Below are positions 1 through 11,929 of a stretch of DNA of 64,000 nt, piece after piece. The stretch lies in assembly GCA_947685225.1 (NCBI GenBank), contig CANTUV010000062.1, positions 10,436,501 to 10,500,500 of the forward strand. The letters run 5' to 3'. The translations under genes and the position numbers were made by a program. The stretch is from Garcia nutans (Eukaryota > Streptophyta > Magnoliopsida > Malpighiales > Euphorbiaceae). The notes beneath the pieces were generated by a model. That model was not told the origin of the DNA, searched no databases, and was given only the letters and a program-made list of their open reading frames with translations. Position 1 is the first letter of the stretch, and each line of letters opens with the position of its first letter.

Positions 1-1221
1 CAAAGGTTTGGTCAGCATTTAAGATGGTCCAGTCGGACTTCTATGATACTCTGAGAAAATGGGAGTACTTTTGATCGTGAAATTTACTGTATGAATTTTC
101 ATTTATCTCAACCAATGGTGCAGTCAGACTTGTCCATAGTATGAGTGAACTGCTAATGGTATGGTGAAATTTTGAGAGTACTTGCCACCATGAACCTTTC
201 TGTATAAATAATACTCATGTTGATATCAAGAGTCCTGCCGATCTTTAGTGTGATATGATCGTACCTTTCAATTTTTTTTAAAATTTTATCTTCTTACAAA
301 ATGTAACTTGATACAAATAGTAATTCTATTCAATTTGATTACCTAAGATTAAAAATAGAGTAATCATGCCATGAGTTTGGCTAACATTCTTTATACAAAT
401 GCTCTTCTATAAGTATGATCGTGGATCTCCCTTCTCTCTCGTTTCTTATTTTCCAAATTTAGAGTGAGGATTATCATTCTTCTCAATGGTATGATATTTG
501 TTCATCCTTTCTGACATGGTGTGCTTTGATTTGACATTTTCCCATTGGTTCAACCATTGGATTTGTTTGATTTTTGACTTGAATGGTCATGGACCATAAT
601 GAGTACAGACATCCCTTTGGCATAATGGATTTTCAAATTTAGGCATGAGCCACGAGGACTTATCGGTGCCCTAGTCTAATCATCTTTATCTTGGAATGGT
701 CATTCATGGATTAGAACGGTCTTGCATGTAGCTTATGACTTTTACTGAATTGCATGTCATTTAGGCACGATGGTTCCCTTGATAGAACAGTTTTGTATTT
801 TACTTGTCTAAGTGACGTAACTCTGATACATGTTGTTGGGCATACTTAAAATAAAAAGAGTTATGGAAGATTGCTTTGTCTTCAATTGTTACATCCTTTA
901 TTTGATCAAAATGTTTTGCTTGTTTACGTATGATCATGATCCTTCATTTGACCAACATGATTGTGCTTGTTTACATACTGTTTTGAGCTTTGCTTTCCTC
1001 TAAACTGTAACACTTCCCACATATGTGGAATGGCTATTCTTATGTAAGTCAGGTCATGGCCTTCATTCCTGTTCTTTGCCTTTTAAGCTTGAACAATCAT
1101 TTTGGTACGTAGAACGAGCATACTCAGTAGAGCATCTACAAAATAAACAAAGTACTAGCCTCTTTCTCTTTTGGCCTTTAAGCTAGATGCAAAATTAAAC
1201 ATTCTTAATTTAATCCTGTGA
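1..1221. other. AT-rich intergenic DNA, no gene seen
   Basis: No open frame of convincing length or family resemblance is visible on either strand. The sequence is AT-rich with no clear repeat before about 1220. It may be old, unrecognisable transposon DNA. Confidence 0.6.
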
Positions 1222-1698
1222 AATCACTTCAAGGGTTTTCATTGTTAAAATCACCTTCACATGCTGAGAAAACAAAAATTGAGAGTGATTGGCCTCTTAC
1301 TCATTTCATTTTAAAGTTGAACGTCATATTGAACAAAATTTTCTCAAGCAAACTTGACCTGAATTGAGAGTTACTTTTTGTAAATGACATACTATCAAAA
1401 CATAATCATTTTAAGGGTTTTCATTGTGAAAATCACTATCAAAACAAATAACTTTAAGGGTTTTCATTGTTAAAATCACCTTCACATGCAGAGACAACAA
1501 AAATTGAGAGTGATTGACCTCTTACTCATTTCATTTTCAAGTCGAACGTCATATGAACAAAATTTTCTCGGGCAAACTTGACCTGGCTTGAGAGTTACTT
1601 TTTGTAAATGACATACTATAAAAAAATAATCATTTTAAGGGTTTTCATTGTTAAAATCATTATCAAAACAAATCACTTTAAGACCTTCACTTGCAGAG
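1222..1698. repeat. ~224-bp tandem repeat (2 full units and a split third)
   Basis: Units start near 1222, 1446 and 1671. Each carries AAGGGTTTTCATTGT, then a segment beginning with 'ACAAAAATTGAGAGTGATTG', then 'CAAACTTGACCTG' and 'TTACTTTTTGTAAATGACAT'. The third unit is cut after 28 bp by the Copia insertion and resumes at 6375 (AGAGACAACAAAAATT). The interrupted unit gives the pre-insertion sequence and so fixes the element ends. Confidence 0.8.
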
Positions 1699-1839
1699 TG
1701 ATAAGGATCAAATATATTTTTGAATATTTCGTAATTTCCAAGCTATAAATATCTTTTGTAACTGATTGTACTCCTATATATATTTAGCAGTATCCTAATC
1801 ACAAGTGAAGAAGAACTCCAATTATTCTAAACCTCTTTA
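1699..1839 (+). repeat. Copia 5' LTR
   Basis: Starts TGATAAGGATC and ends CCTCTTTA. It matches 6234-6374 at 138 of 141 positions by eye. A TATA-like CTATATATATTT lies near 1771-1783. Confidence 0.95.
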
Positions 1840-1852
1840 TGGTATTAGAGCC
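1840..1852 (+). other. Copia primer-binding site (initiator Met tRNA)
   Basis: TGGTATTAGAGCC follows directly after the 5' LTR. It differs by one base from TGGTATCAGAGCC, complementary to the 3' end of plant initiator-Met tRNA. Confidence 0.9.
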
Positions 1853-1917
1853 TTAGGGCACTTCTCTTCTTTCGTTTTTTCTCACCTGTTCTACGTTTTC
1901 TTGTTACGTTTGACATT

Positions 1918-2882
1918 ATGGCAACTGAACAGAGTCTTGTTTCAGCATCATCTTCAACCTTTCCTACCTCAAATTCCTCTTTCCAAATACCAAATGTCAC
2001 ACAGTTTCTTTCTATTAAACTTACTTCATCCAACTATTTATTGTGGGAGGCACAAATAATGCCACTGTTGCATGCTTACAGATTGGCGTCACATATTGAC
2101 GGGTCTGGTTCGGCTCCACCTCGTGTGTTGAGCACTGGTGATCCAAATCATGTCTTTGCTGATTGGTTTTCTCAGGATCAGATCATGAAGAGCTGGATTA
2201 ACTGCTCAGTATCAGAATCCATTATGCATCAAATTATTAGATGTCAAATAGCCAAAGAAGCTTGGGATAAGTTGGCTACGATCTATTCTACTGGAGCAAA
2301 GACGCAGGTTCAGCAGCTGTGGAAACAACTAAAACATTTGTCTCGAGGTATGGATTCCATTGATGTTTATATGAAGAAAGCTCAGTTTATCTCAGATCAA
2401 TTGTATGCCTTTCAAAGTCCAATTTCTGATGAAACACTTGTGTGTGATGTTTTGGAGAGTTTGGGGGCTAAATATTGCCCTTTTACCCGTGCGCTTGAGG
2501 CACAAAATATGCCTGTGAGTTTCGATGAATTATATGCCTTGTTATTAAGTGAAGAAACACAGCTTCATTTAGATAATCTTGCTCTTGGAGTTGCACCACC
2601 TACTGCCCAGTATGTTAATGTTGGGCGTGGTAGCAGTAGTGGACGTTCACGTGGCCGTGGCAGCCGAGGGCGTAGTGGTGCTGCTGGTCGTGGTTATTCT
2701 ACCTGTTGTGGTTATTCTGCTGGGTCTTTCACTAGTTCCTCTTCTACCATAATTTGTTATAATTGTAATGGAAGCAGACATGTTAGTCACCAATGTCCTT
2801 CACCCAAGCCCATTCCTCAAGCTAATGCCGTTAATGTCCAAACTGAACCTGATTTTAACCAATCCTGGACAGTTGATTCGGG
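1918..2882 (+). pseudogene. Copia gag and start of protease
   Basis: The frame from ATG 1918 gives a Copia Gag. It has the N-terminal 'LTSSNYLLWEAQIMPLL' block, a UBN2-type helical core ending near residue 230, a Gly/Arg/Ser-rich linker, and one CCHC zinc knuckle (CYNCNGSRHVSHQC, C-x2-C-x4-H-x4-C). The protease motif follows as WTVDSG. The frame breaks right after DSG: the alanine expected next is readable only in the frame starting at 2883, which fits the loss of one base. Gag packages element RNA in cytoplasmic particles. The Gag part itself is intact, but the polyprotein is interrupted. Confidence 0.92.
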
Positions 2883-5800
2883 GCTAACTATCATCTTGCT
2901 GCTAATCAGGAGAATGTTGCTCGTCCTGTTCCTGTGCCTGACAATATAGCCTTAACTATAGCCGATGGTAAAACTTTTCCAATTTTGTCTCGTGGTTCTT
3001 CTTTTGCTTCGGCTAATGGTCATTCTTTTGTTCTTAATAATGTTCTTTATTCACCTGCTATTAAGAATAATTTATTATTTGTTTCGGCTTTTACTTCACA
3101 AAATAATGCTTCTATTGAATTTTTCCCTAACACTTATTTTGTGAAGGATATCCCCACGAAGCAGGTACTCTACCAAGGCCAGAGTAAGAATGGACTATAT
3201 CTCTTTTCGATGCAATCCGTTCGCTCATTTTCACCTGAAGCCTTTCCAGCAACGATCTCTCTTTGGCATGAACGTCTTGGCCATGCTAATCTGCGTGTTG
3301 TTAAGAGTGTCCTTAGGACTAATAAAATTTCCTTTAATTTGAATAAAAACTTTGAATTTTGTCATGGTTGTAGTGTGAGCAAATCTCACAAATTACCTTT
3401 TTCTGATTCTTTGTTTCGTGCTACTCAACCGTTAGAGTTGGTTTGTTCTGATGTATGGGGGCTTTCTCCTATAACTTCTGAGGATGGTTTTCGATATTAT
3501 GTTCTTTTTTATGATCATTTTAGCAAGTATAGTTGGTTATACTTTCTTAAGCAAAAATATGATGTGTTTTCTGTGTTCATTCAATTTCAAAAATTGGTTG
3601 AAAAATTCTTTGGAGTAGCAATTAAGAGTTTTCAATCAGATTGGGGTGGTGAGTTTCGGTCTTTGACCTCATATCTTCGTGATAATGGTATTGTTCAACA
3701 TGTATCATGTCCTCATACTCCTGAACAAAATGGTTGTGCTGAATGAAAACATAGGCACATTGTTGAATTGGGTCGAGCGTTGTTACATAATGCCTCTGTT
3801 CCTTATAAATATTGGACTTATGCATTTGATACTGCGGTTTATACAATTAATCGATTGCCATCCTCTAATAATCATGTTCAATCTCCTTTTGAGCTCTTAT
3901 TTCGTGCCAAACCTAATTATGATGAATTAAGATTTTTTGGTTCATTATGTTATCCATGGCTAAAACCGTATGCTCCCCATAAATTAGCTCCCAAATCTTC
4001 AAAATGTGTTTTTCATAGTTATAGCAAATTTCATAAAGGTTATGTGTGTCTTGAGCTTTCTTCTGGTCTAAAAATAATCTCACGTCATGTCTTGTTTTAT
4101 GAACAGGTGTTCCCTTTTCAGAAGCTTGATGATAGTGGCACCCGAACACCTGAGCAGCCGACTTCAGTCCCATTGCCACCGGCAAAAATTTTTCAACATA
4201 ATAGTTCTGGTATTCTTGGACCCATACCAAAATGCCCAGCACCTGCATCTTGCCCTGCACAAAACGACAGCACCACTTCACCTAATTTTACTTCTGTTTT
4301 CCATTCAGTGGACGAAAGCCCAAGCCCGCAGTCTCCTACTCCAATCCACACCGTTCCATTAAATGCCAACCCCACTTCACCCGATTCACCCGAAGTAATC
4401 AGACCTGCATCTCCAAATTCGCCTGAATCAAACCGGTCAGACCAACTTATTTTTTCATTAAATCCAAGACACATTGGGTCAGATCAAACCACATCTCTTT
4501 CAGCCTCTCCTTCTTCGACAGATACTGCTAATTTACAAACAGAGTGTACCTTGTTACCTCTTGTTCCTGCTGAGCTTGTACCGTCCAACGTACACCATAT
4601 GGTCACTAGACAACAAACTGGAAGTCTAAGGATGAAGCTTCTTTGGTCCCCTCAATCAAATGCAGCCAGTATACAATCCTTCACACCTACTTGTTACACT
4701 CAAGCTATTAAAATTCCTCATTGGCGAGAGGCTATGGTGGATGAGTTGAATGCTTTGATTCAAACTCGTACTTGGGAATTAGTTCCGCAAGACCAGGCTC
4801 AAAATGTTGTTGGATGCAAATGGGTTTTTCGAATCAAACATAAGGTGGATGGTAGTGTTGATCGTTATAAAGCAAGGCTTGCGGCCAAGGGGTTTCATCA
4901 ATGTCCCGAAATCGATTATGTTGAAACCTTCTCTCCAGTGGTTAAACCCACCACGATTCGCATAGTTTTGTCTTTGGCAGTCTCTAAACAATGGTATATA
5001 AAGCATCTTGATGTCTCCAATGCCTTCTTACATGGGGACTTAGAAGATAAGGTGTTCATGGAGCAACCACCCAGTTTTCAAGACAAGTCAAAACTGAACT
5101 TTGTGTGTCATTTACATAGGTCTCTTTATGGCCTTCGTGAAGCACCACGACAATGGTATAAACGGCTGCTCACTGCTTTATTGAACCATGGTTTTCGTAC
5201 TTCACCTGCTGATTCATCTCTATTTCTCTATGTACGTAATGATGTTGTCATTTTTCTCTAGGTTTATGTTGATTACATTATTATAACTGGGTCTGATATT
5301 AAAGTTGTGGAGACTATAATCACATCCTTGAAGTCTAAGTTTATGTTGAAAGACTTGGGATGGCTTGATTACTTCTTAGGAATGGAGGCACACTGGATAA
5401 ATGATGGACTGTTGCTTTCGCAGCAGAAGTATATTCTTGATTTGCTTTCCAAAGCACGTATGGTGGATTGCAAAGGAATTTCAACTCCAGCAAGTTCCAA
5501 AGAAAAGATGACAGCTGTATCAGGTTCTTTGTTTTCTGATCCTACTCTATATAGAAGCATTGTTGGTGGTTTGCAGTATTTGAGTCTTACTCGTCCTAAG
5601 GTCTGTTACTCTGTACATAAAGTTTCTTAATTTATGCATGCTCTAACAATTGAGAATTGAATGTCTGTAAAACGGATATTGCAATATCTGAAAGCCACTG
5701 CAAACTATGGTCTTCTTATCTCTGCATCATCAAACACTACTTTGAATGTATACTCTAACACCGATTGGGCAAGTGATATTGATGATCGAAAATCAACAAC

Positions 5801-6236
5801 CGGGTTTGCTATTTTTATGGGTAAAAATATGATCTCTTGGAACTCCAAGAAACAGCAAACGGTTGCGAAATCCTCAACTGAGGCAGAATATAGGGCTATT
5901 GGTTTGGCAGTCACCAAACTTACTTGGATACAGTCACTTTTACGTGACATTGGGTTTGCCTCCAAACAAATTCGTAATCTGTGGTGTGATAATGTTGGGG
6001 CCACCTACTTGTCTGTTAATCCAATTTTTCATGCTATGTCCAAGCATCTAGAAGTTGATTATCATTTTGTTCGTGATAAGGTTCAAAAGAAGGAGGTGCA
6101 AGTTCATTTTATTTGTTCCAAAGATCAAATTGCAGACATTTTGACTAAGCCACTTCCCAAGTCAAGGCATCGAACACTTATGCATCAATTATCAATTCGA
6201 GCTTCTACTTCGGATGCTCGAATTGAGAGGGCCTGA
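2883..6236 (+). pseudogene. Copia pol (protease, integrase, RT, RNase H), broken
   Basis: In one frame from 2883 to the stop at 6234-6236, which overlaps the 3' LTR start. Seen in order: GAG pre-integrase zinc finger (LWHERLGHAN ... CHGC), integrase core (CSDVWG, SDWGGEF, HTPEQNG), RT (DVSNAFLHGDL, SLYGLREAPRQWYKRL) and RNase H (NTDWASD, SSTEAEYRAI), ending ADILTKPLPK. In-frame stops lie at 3744-3746 (TGA), 5259-5261 (TAG), 5628-5630 (TAA) and 5658-5660 (TGA). The RT catalytic YVDD reads YVDY because of a change at 5274, and the first RNase H aspartate of the usual YSDADWAG block is Asn. The protein cannot be catalytically active. Confidence 0.94.
6225..6233 (+). other. Copia polypurine tract
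   Basis: GAGAGGGCC lies immediately upstream of the 3' LTR, at the normal position for priming plus-strand DNA synthesis. Confidence 0.75.
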
Positions 6237-6374
6237 TAAGGATCAAATATATTTTTGAATATTTCGTAATTTCCAAGTTATAAATATCTGTTGTAACTGA
6301 TTGTACTCCTATATATATTTAGCAGTATCCTAATCACAAGTCAAGAAGAACTCCAATTATTCTAAACCTCTTTA
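6234..6374 (+). repeat. Copia 3' LTR
   Basis: A 141-bp copy of 1699-1839 with three substitutions. It is followed by TAGAG and the rest of the interrupted 224-bp repeat unit. Confidence 0.95.
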
Positions 6375-6411
6375 TAGAGACAACAAAAATTAAAGTGATT
6401 GACCTCTTATG

Positions 6412-7719
6412 TTTAGTAAAATTTTTAGAAGTATTTATTTTTTCACACCCCCTCCCTCAAAGAAAATAAATCTCAATAAATTGTTTCTTCCCTACACAAA
6501 TATGTTTCTCTTTTAAAAAAATGACAAAAAATTGAGACTACTTAAATATAAAAAAAAGAGAGAAAAAAGAAAATTAAGAAAGTGGACAAACGTTTCAACC
6601 AAAATAATTTGAACTTCTCCAATGAATCAAGGGATTAAGGAGAAATTGAAAATAAGATTAGGACTTTTTTAAATCCAATTTTTGTTTTTTTTTTTATTTC
6701 TTCTTTTTTTACTTTTGCCTTCGATTTTATTATTTTTAATTTTAATATTGTGGGATGATTTTTACTATAATTATTTATTAAGAAATTATATTCATGATTT
6801 AATTTTTTTTCTTTATTTTATTTTTTTATGAGCTATCACGTGAATTTAAGAATTTGTATACATATATATTAATATTTTCATCAATTAATTTTTTTGACAA
6901 ATAAAAATAGTTTTTTAATAAATTTAAAAAATAATGATTGTACGAAATATATAGTAGTGAAACAAAAAAAAAATGTGATAAATTAAGGGGTGAAATTGAG
7001 ACTTTCAAGAAAAATTTTGTGCTTCTTTTAAAATTCTAACTTCGCTACTGTCTATATTGATCTTCGATTTTAAATCTAAAATTAATTTTTATTGATGATT
7101 TATATTTTTTTTATGCGGATATGCTTTGACAGAAAGTGCACATCTCTGTTTTTTTTTTACTTTTCATTATTGATTTCTTCTTATTTAATGCATGTTGATC
7201 TTCGGCTTTTGAATCTAAAATTATTTTTTGGGGATGGTTTTTTTGTTTTTATTGTGATTGTTGAATGAGAAAAATGAAGATTAGAGAAAGAACTTTGATG
7301 AAATAGGAAAACACCGGGTCCGTCAAAAGTGACATATTTTTATTATTTTGGAAGTTCATTTCGTATATATGAAAAATTTTTAAGCTGACCGTATTTTTGA
7401 AAGTAAAAATTTTTTAGACGTTAATTTTGTATTTTTTTTATGTATCAGGTCGTGCGCCAATCAATATTAAAAATTACAACTTCCCACATAGAATTTGCAT
7501 TATGATCTGCATTACCAGATCTAATTGTCAGGGCCAGTCCTACGTTACGTTGTATATAAATACACCTTATTGAATTACTTTGTTTTTTTATTATTGGAGA
7601 ATCAAGAAAGAATCACGTAAGTTAACCAACAATTAAATAGAAAAAAAAAGAAATATAGATACATTCTTGCCTGCCATGTGCAATTCACTGGAATTACGAA
7701 AGAAAATAATTGGACAAAT
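6412..7719. other. AT-rich intergenic DNA with diverged short repeats
   Basis: No coding sequence is seen. A diverged module recurs near 6720, 7055 and 7197 (CTTCGATTTTA / CTTCGGCTTTTG followed by AATCTAAAATTA), suggesting an old local duplication. Long T runs are present. Confidence 0.5.
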
Positions 7720-7725
7720 TTTATT
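7720..7725 (-). promoter_or_regulatory. Poly(A) signal of the subtilase gene
   Basis: AATAAA on the minus strand, about 30 nt downstream of the subtilase stop codon (7756-7758). Confidence 0.5.
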
Positions 7726-7755
7726 GATTCAAAAGAATGAATAAAACAAACGAAC

Positions 7756-10700
7756 CTAGTTCAAGTCATCTTGGTTCTCTTTGTTTTTAACTACTATAGG
7801 ACTCCTTACATTATGTATTCCATCTGACCATACAAGCCCTCCAAACACATAACCCTCAAGTGTCTCATTCTTCTTAACCTCAAGTGTTACTGTGAAACTT
7901 TTCTCCTCATTTTTCTTGTTAAATTTCAGCTTATTTGGTTGAATCTTGACTAATATTTCATCAGGCGCATCGATCTTAACTGTATATACACCTGGAGTTC
8001 CCACATTTTTTAAGGTTCGAGTCAATGTGACTTTGCCTGAGAGATTAGGAACAGTAATTGATGGGTAGTTGAAGTTCAGCAAACTAGCAGTGCTTTTTGA
8101 TGGGCAATTGTATGACTTGCCAGAAAATGCAGAAATTTGGGTTGCATTATAACCAATGGAGCAAAGAAAATTCAAGTAATCTTTGGTTGTTAAGTCGTAT
8201 ACCAAGCCTGGATCTATTGCTCGGTTAGGCCAGATATGGCCCGAACCATAGTCGAATGGACTTGCCTTGCCAAGTAGATCTGTGGCAATTGGTTGTCTTA
8301 TATTACTTCTTGTACTTGCTGAAATGTCACAAAGCAGTAACTAAGAATTTTCGAAATGGGAGATTATAAATACTAAAATGAAGAAATGGTGAAAGGGAAG
8401 TCTACCTGTGGTCATGATTGCGGACTTAATTGCAGCTGGACTCCAATTAGGATGTATGCTTTTGATAAGACCAGCAATGCCAGAAACATGAGGACAGGAC
8501 ATTGAAGTCCCATATAAAATATTGAATGGAACTTGGCGCTTGTCTGTGGATAGAGAAGAAGGCCCTGCTGCTTCTGTGTAAGCTGCTAAAATCTGGACTC
8601 CAGGAGCAGTGATATCAGGCTGAAAGTTTCAGCTAAAAATCAGATGTTTATATTTAGCATATTTATTGTAAGGAATAAAAATGGTAATTGATAATGCACC
8701 TTGAGAATCTCTGGAGTAATTACATTTGGTCCAGGAGATGAAAATGAAGCCATGATAGGAGCAGCAAAATCTCCTACTTCTGTAGCTCCACTTATATAAG
8801 CTACTGGGAACCTGAACAGTAATAAAAATCCCAAAATCTGTTCTATAGAATATTGGCTTAAGAGTCTAATTAATGTTAAACATTGTAGACTGATTGATTA
8901 GATAAACTAGCAAAAAGAGCTTACCTTGTGTTGTATGTGTAAGCTAAAATGGAAAGACCATCGGCTGCAGATACAACTGAAGTAGGAATAAAGTGGGCTT
9001 CAGGCAAATTTGTTGAAGAAACAAACTCATCAGCCAAGATCAACCCAAGACCCCCAGCCTGAGAAACCACCCAGCTCTTCTCAGAATCCGGAACTTCTAT
9101 ATCGCGAAGACAGTACACAATTTTTCCTTTTACCTTAGTTGGTTCGAGTGAACCAGGAGAACAGAATTGTCTGCCAAGTCAAAAACACAACAGAATTTAC
9201 CTAATTCAAAAACTAGTAAATATAAATTTGAGACAAGACTAAGGATATATCAGCTTACGCAATATGAGCAGAGACATTGGCAGCTTTAGCATCAATAGAA
9301 TGGACCAAAGGATAAAACTTCTTAGCCGGTAAGGTATTAGTATTGAAACTAAGACCCTGCAGATTAAAATTTCAAGCTATTATATTAATTTACCTCGTAT
9401 GCTAAATATAATAAAATGTGTTTAATTAGATTATCAATAAAATAGCAAACCTTGAATAGCTTGTTATTTCCAAGCATAACATTTGAAGGAAAATCACGAT
9501 CAATTGTACTAGCTGCAACAGTAAGAATCCAAGGGGCAACATTTGAAGCACTCCCAGTAATTGGTCCAGAGTTTCCAGCTGAACAAACTACAAAAATCCC
9601 ATTTCTAACAGCATGAAAAGAACCCATTGAAATGCCATGGCCAAAATAACCGCGAGGTCGACTTCCAAGCGAAACAGACAAGATATCAACCCCATCTTGA
9701 ATGGCAGCATCAAATGCAGCTAATATATCAGCATCAAAGCAACTTGGCCAACAAACTTTATACGAAGCAACTCGAGCATTCGGTGATCCTCCCTTTGCAG
9801 TTCCATTGGCGGAGCCTAAAAGGTTTGCACCTGGAACAAAGCGTCCACCCGCTGTAGAAAGAGTATGAGTTCCATGACCATCAATATCTCGAGCAGTGTT
9901 AAAGGATGAATTGAGTGGATGGCCTAATACTGCTTCGAACCCTTTGTTGAAGTATCTTGCCCCAATAAGCTTCTTGTTGCATTTAACTCCATCATTTGTA
10001 TCACAATATCCTTTCCATTTGGATGGAATAGGTCCCATACCTTCATCGTTGAAGCTTTCGGATTCCGGCCAAACACCTATATAAAAATATAAAGTCCCCC
10101 CATTTTTTCATTAGCTGATAAAAAGTAAAGGGAACATATCATTCATTCATATGCAGCTTTATAAACTAAATTAAACTCTTATTTACCAGTGTCAAGGTTT
10201 CCAATAATTACATCTTCACCAAATCTTGCTTTTCGCCAGAGAGAATTCTTTGGAATTTGTCCATTTTTCTCTAGTCCAAGAAATTCCCATGACCTTGTCG
10301 TATGCAGTTCATTTGCCTCATTAGGAAAAACTGATACGACTTCTGATCGCTCTGCGTTGACGACATTATGATCAGTTAACAATAAACTAAAATATGGCTA
10401 ATTAAACAGAGAAATTAATGAAAAATTTACATAGACTTTTCATACTTGAAATTTCCTCAACGTCATCATCTTCCAATGTTGCAGCAAAGCCCTTGATATA
10501 ACTTGTGTAGGAATAAAATATTGCATCTTTTGCCTTTTCCTTGCTGCAAATTATTTCAGCAGAAACAGTACAACAATTAAAAGTACTACAAGATTCAAGA
10601 TTAATAGATAATTAAAATTGATATATTATTAATTACCTTTTCATGCAAGAACCCAATAAATCATAGTAGGATTCTGTGATTTTACTAGAATCCAATAATG

Positions 10701-10969
10701 CAGAAGAAGATTCAGATCCATGAGAATGAGTCCCTAAGTATACCACATACGACTGAAAAATTAAATAACATTAGTTTCTAGTTTTTTTTAAGCAGAACTA
10801 CATATAATTTGCATATTAATTACTTAGCAACCAAACCTATTAAAAAACATAAAAGATTGAATATCATTAAGATAATGCTTGCCTTTTTGACAGCTTCTGT
10901 TGGGTTTGGCAAGGAACAGAAAAAGAATAAGAGAAGCAAAAGAGAAATAAAAGAATGAAAGAAGCTCAT
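7756..10969 (-). CDS. SBT5-like: Subtilisin-like serine protease, SBT5 type (AIR3/SBT5.3-5.4-like), intact
   Basis: A secreted plant subtilase. Exons on the minus strand: 10969-10883, 10752-10637, 10543-10446, 10351-10187, 10076-9451, 9356-9259, 9170-8925, 8811-8700, 8619-8406 and 8318-7756. The joined length is 2325 bp, 774 residues, usual for the family. The start gives a signal peptide with a Leu/Phe core (residues 1-25). Next come an I9 propeptide (from SYVVYLGTHSHG), the catalytic domain with Asp in LDTG (~154), His in DGHGTHT (~223), oxyanion Asn in SAGNSGP (~324) and Ser in GTSMSCPH (~555), a PA-type insertion in exon 7, and a C-terminal fibronectin-III-like domain. All junctions keep frame. 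Introns 2-9 are GT-AG; intron 1 uses GC-AG. KAKDAIFYSYT, ARFGEDVIIGNLDTG and the many exons point to the SBT5 clade. The substrate cannot be told from sequence. Confidence 0.94.
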
Positions 10970-11014
10970 TATTAATATCTTGCTCTATGATACAAATTAA
11001 TTAGTGTTACGAAC

Positions 11015-11025
11015 TTTATATATAA
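11015..11025 (-). promoter_or_regulatory. TATA box of the subtilase gene
   Basis: TATATATAAAG on the minus strand, about 46 nt upstream of the ATG at 10969. This implies a very short 5' leader of roughly 15-20 nt if transcription starts the usual ~30 nt downstream. Confidence 0.55.
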
Positions 11026-11929
11026 TTCGTATCAAACACATTCATCTTTAATTTATTGAAAATGTCAAAGATATAACACCAACAGATCTAGAAGCAATAT
11101 TAAAATACTATTACAGATAACTGTAGTCAACATAAAATTAAATTAATAAGTTGGGGGAAGCAGGATCCTGCATATGATAGCTATAGCTAGCTTGTAATAA
11201 CGGTCATCAGATATGGATTTAAATAAAATATATAATAATTTAATTTAATGCAGACAAAGAAATTAAACTACTAATTTGAATTTAATTATAACCAAGTCCA
11301 ATTAAGACCTGATCATGCACATTTATAATTAATAGAGAAAGAGAAAAAACTGTTACTGAATTGACTAGGCCTTACATATGTTTTAGGGAGGAACTCAGGG
11401 AAAAGTTTATGTACTTCTTAAGTTATTGCTACTAATTAAACCCTCTTAAGCAAATCTTTATTCTTTTTCTTTTTTGATTGGCTGTGGTTATGATTTTGAA
11501 GTGTAAATTTTACAGCTGCTTCGACATGCAAACGTCCATTGATTTTCTGTCACATTTCATTTGACTTTCATTTACATTCCAACCGTTCTATTAAATAATA
11601 TCGCAATCTGCTGAGTTGGTATTTGGTAGACTTTTAATAGCTTTTGCTGAATTGGAAGTATGAAAATAAATTGTATTGAGAAGTCGAGTTGTTGACTAGT
11701 AATGAGAATACTCTCTCTTTCTAACTTCTTTTATTTTTTTTTTCCAACAATTTCTATAATTTTCTTAGTGGACAAGGCGGACACAAAATTAATTAATGGC
11801 GAAGCGAAAATGATATATTACTAATACAAAAATTCTAATAAGTTTTCAAAATAAAAATTCTTTTAAATTTTATTAAAATTTTCAAACAATTAAATAAATA
11901 TATGATATTTTTTTATCAAACAAATTCTA
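11026..11929. other. Intergenic AT-rich DNA upstream of the subtilase gene
   Basis: No ORF or repeat is recognised. It should contain the upstream regulatory region of the minus-strand subtilase gene. No specific site beyond the TATA box can be supported. Confidence 0.5.

Larger units (their letters stand above)
1699..6374 (+). mobile_element. Ty1/Copia LTR retrotransposon, complete but defective
   Basis: A 4676-bp element bounded by two 141-bp LTRs (TG...TA) that differ at three positions by eye. The flanking five bases are CAGAG at 1694-1698 and TAGAG at 6375-6379, a target-site duplication with one change. A primer-binding site like the initiator-Met tRNA 3' end abuts the left LTR and a purine-rich tract abuts the right one. 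Domain order is gag, protease, integrase, reverse transcriptase, RNase H, which defines Copia. The LTRs are very short for this class. The coding region has one frameshift and four in-frame stops, so the copy is not autonomous. It sits inside the 224-bp tandem repeat. Confidence 0.96.

Noticed and set aside
9627..10371. Plus-strand ORFs over the subtilase exons
   Set aside because: Shadows of the minus-strand exons, which carry all family motifs and splice in frame.
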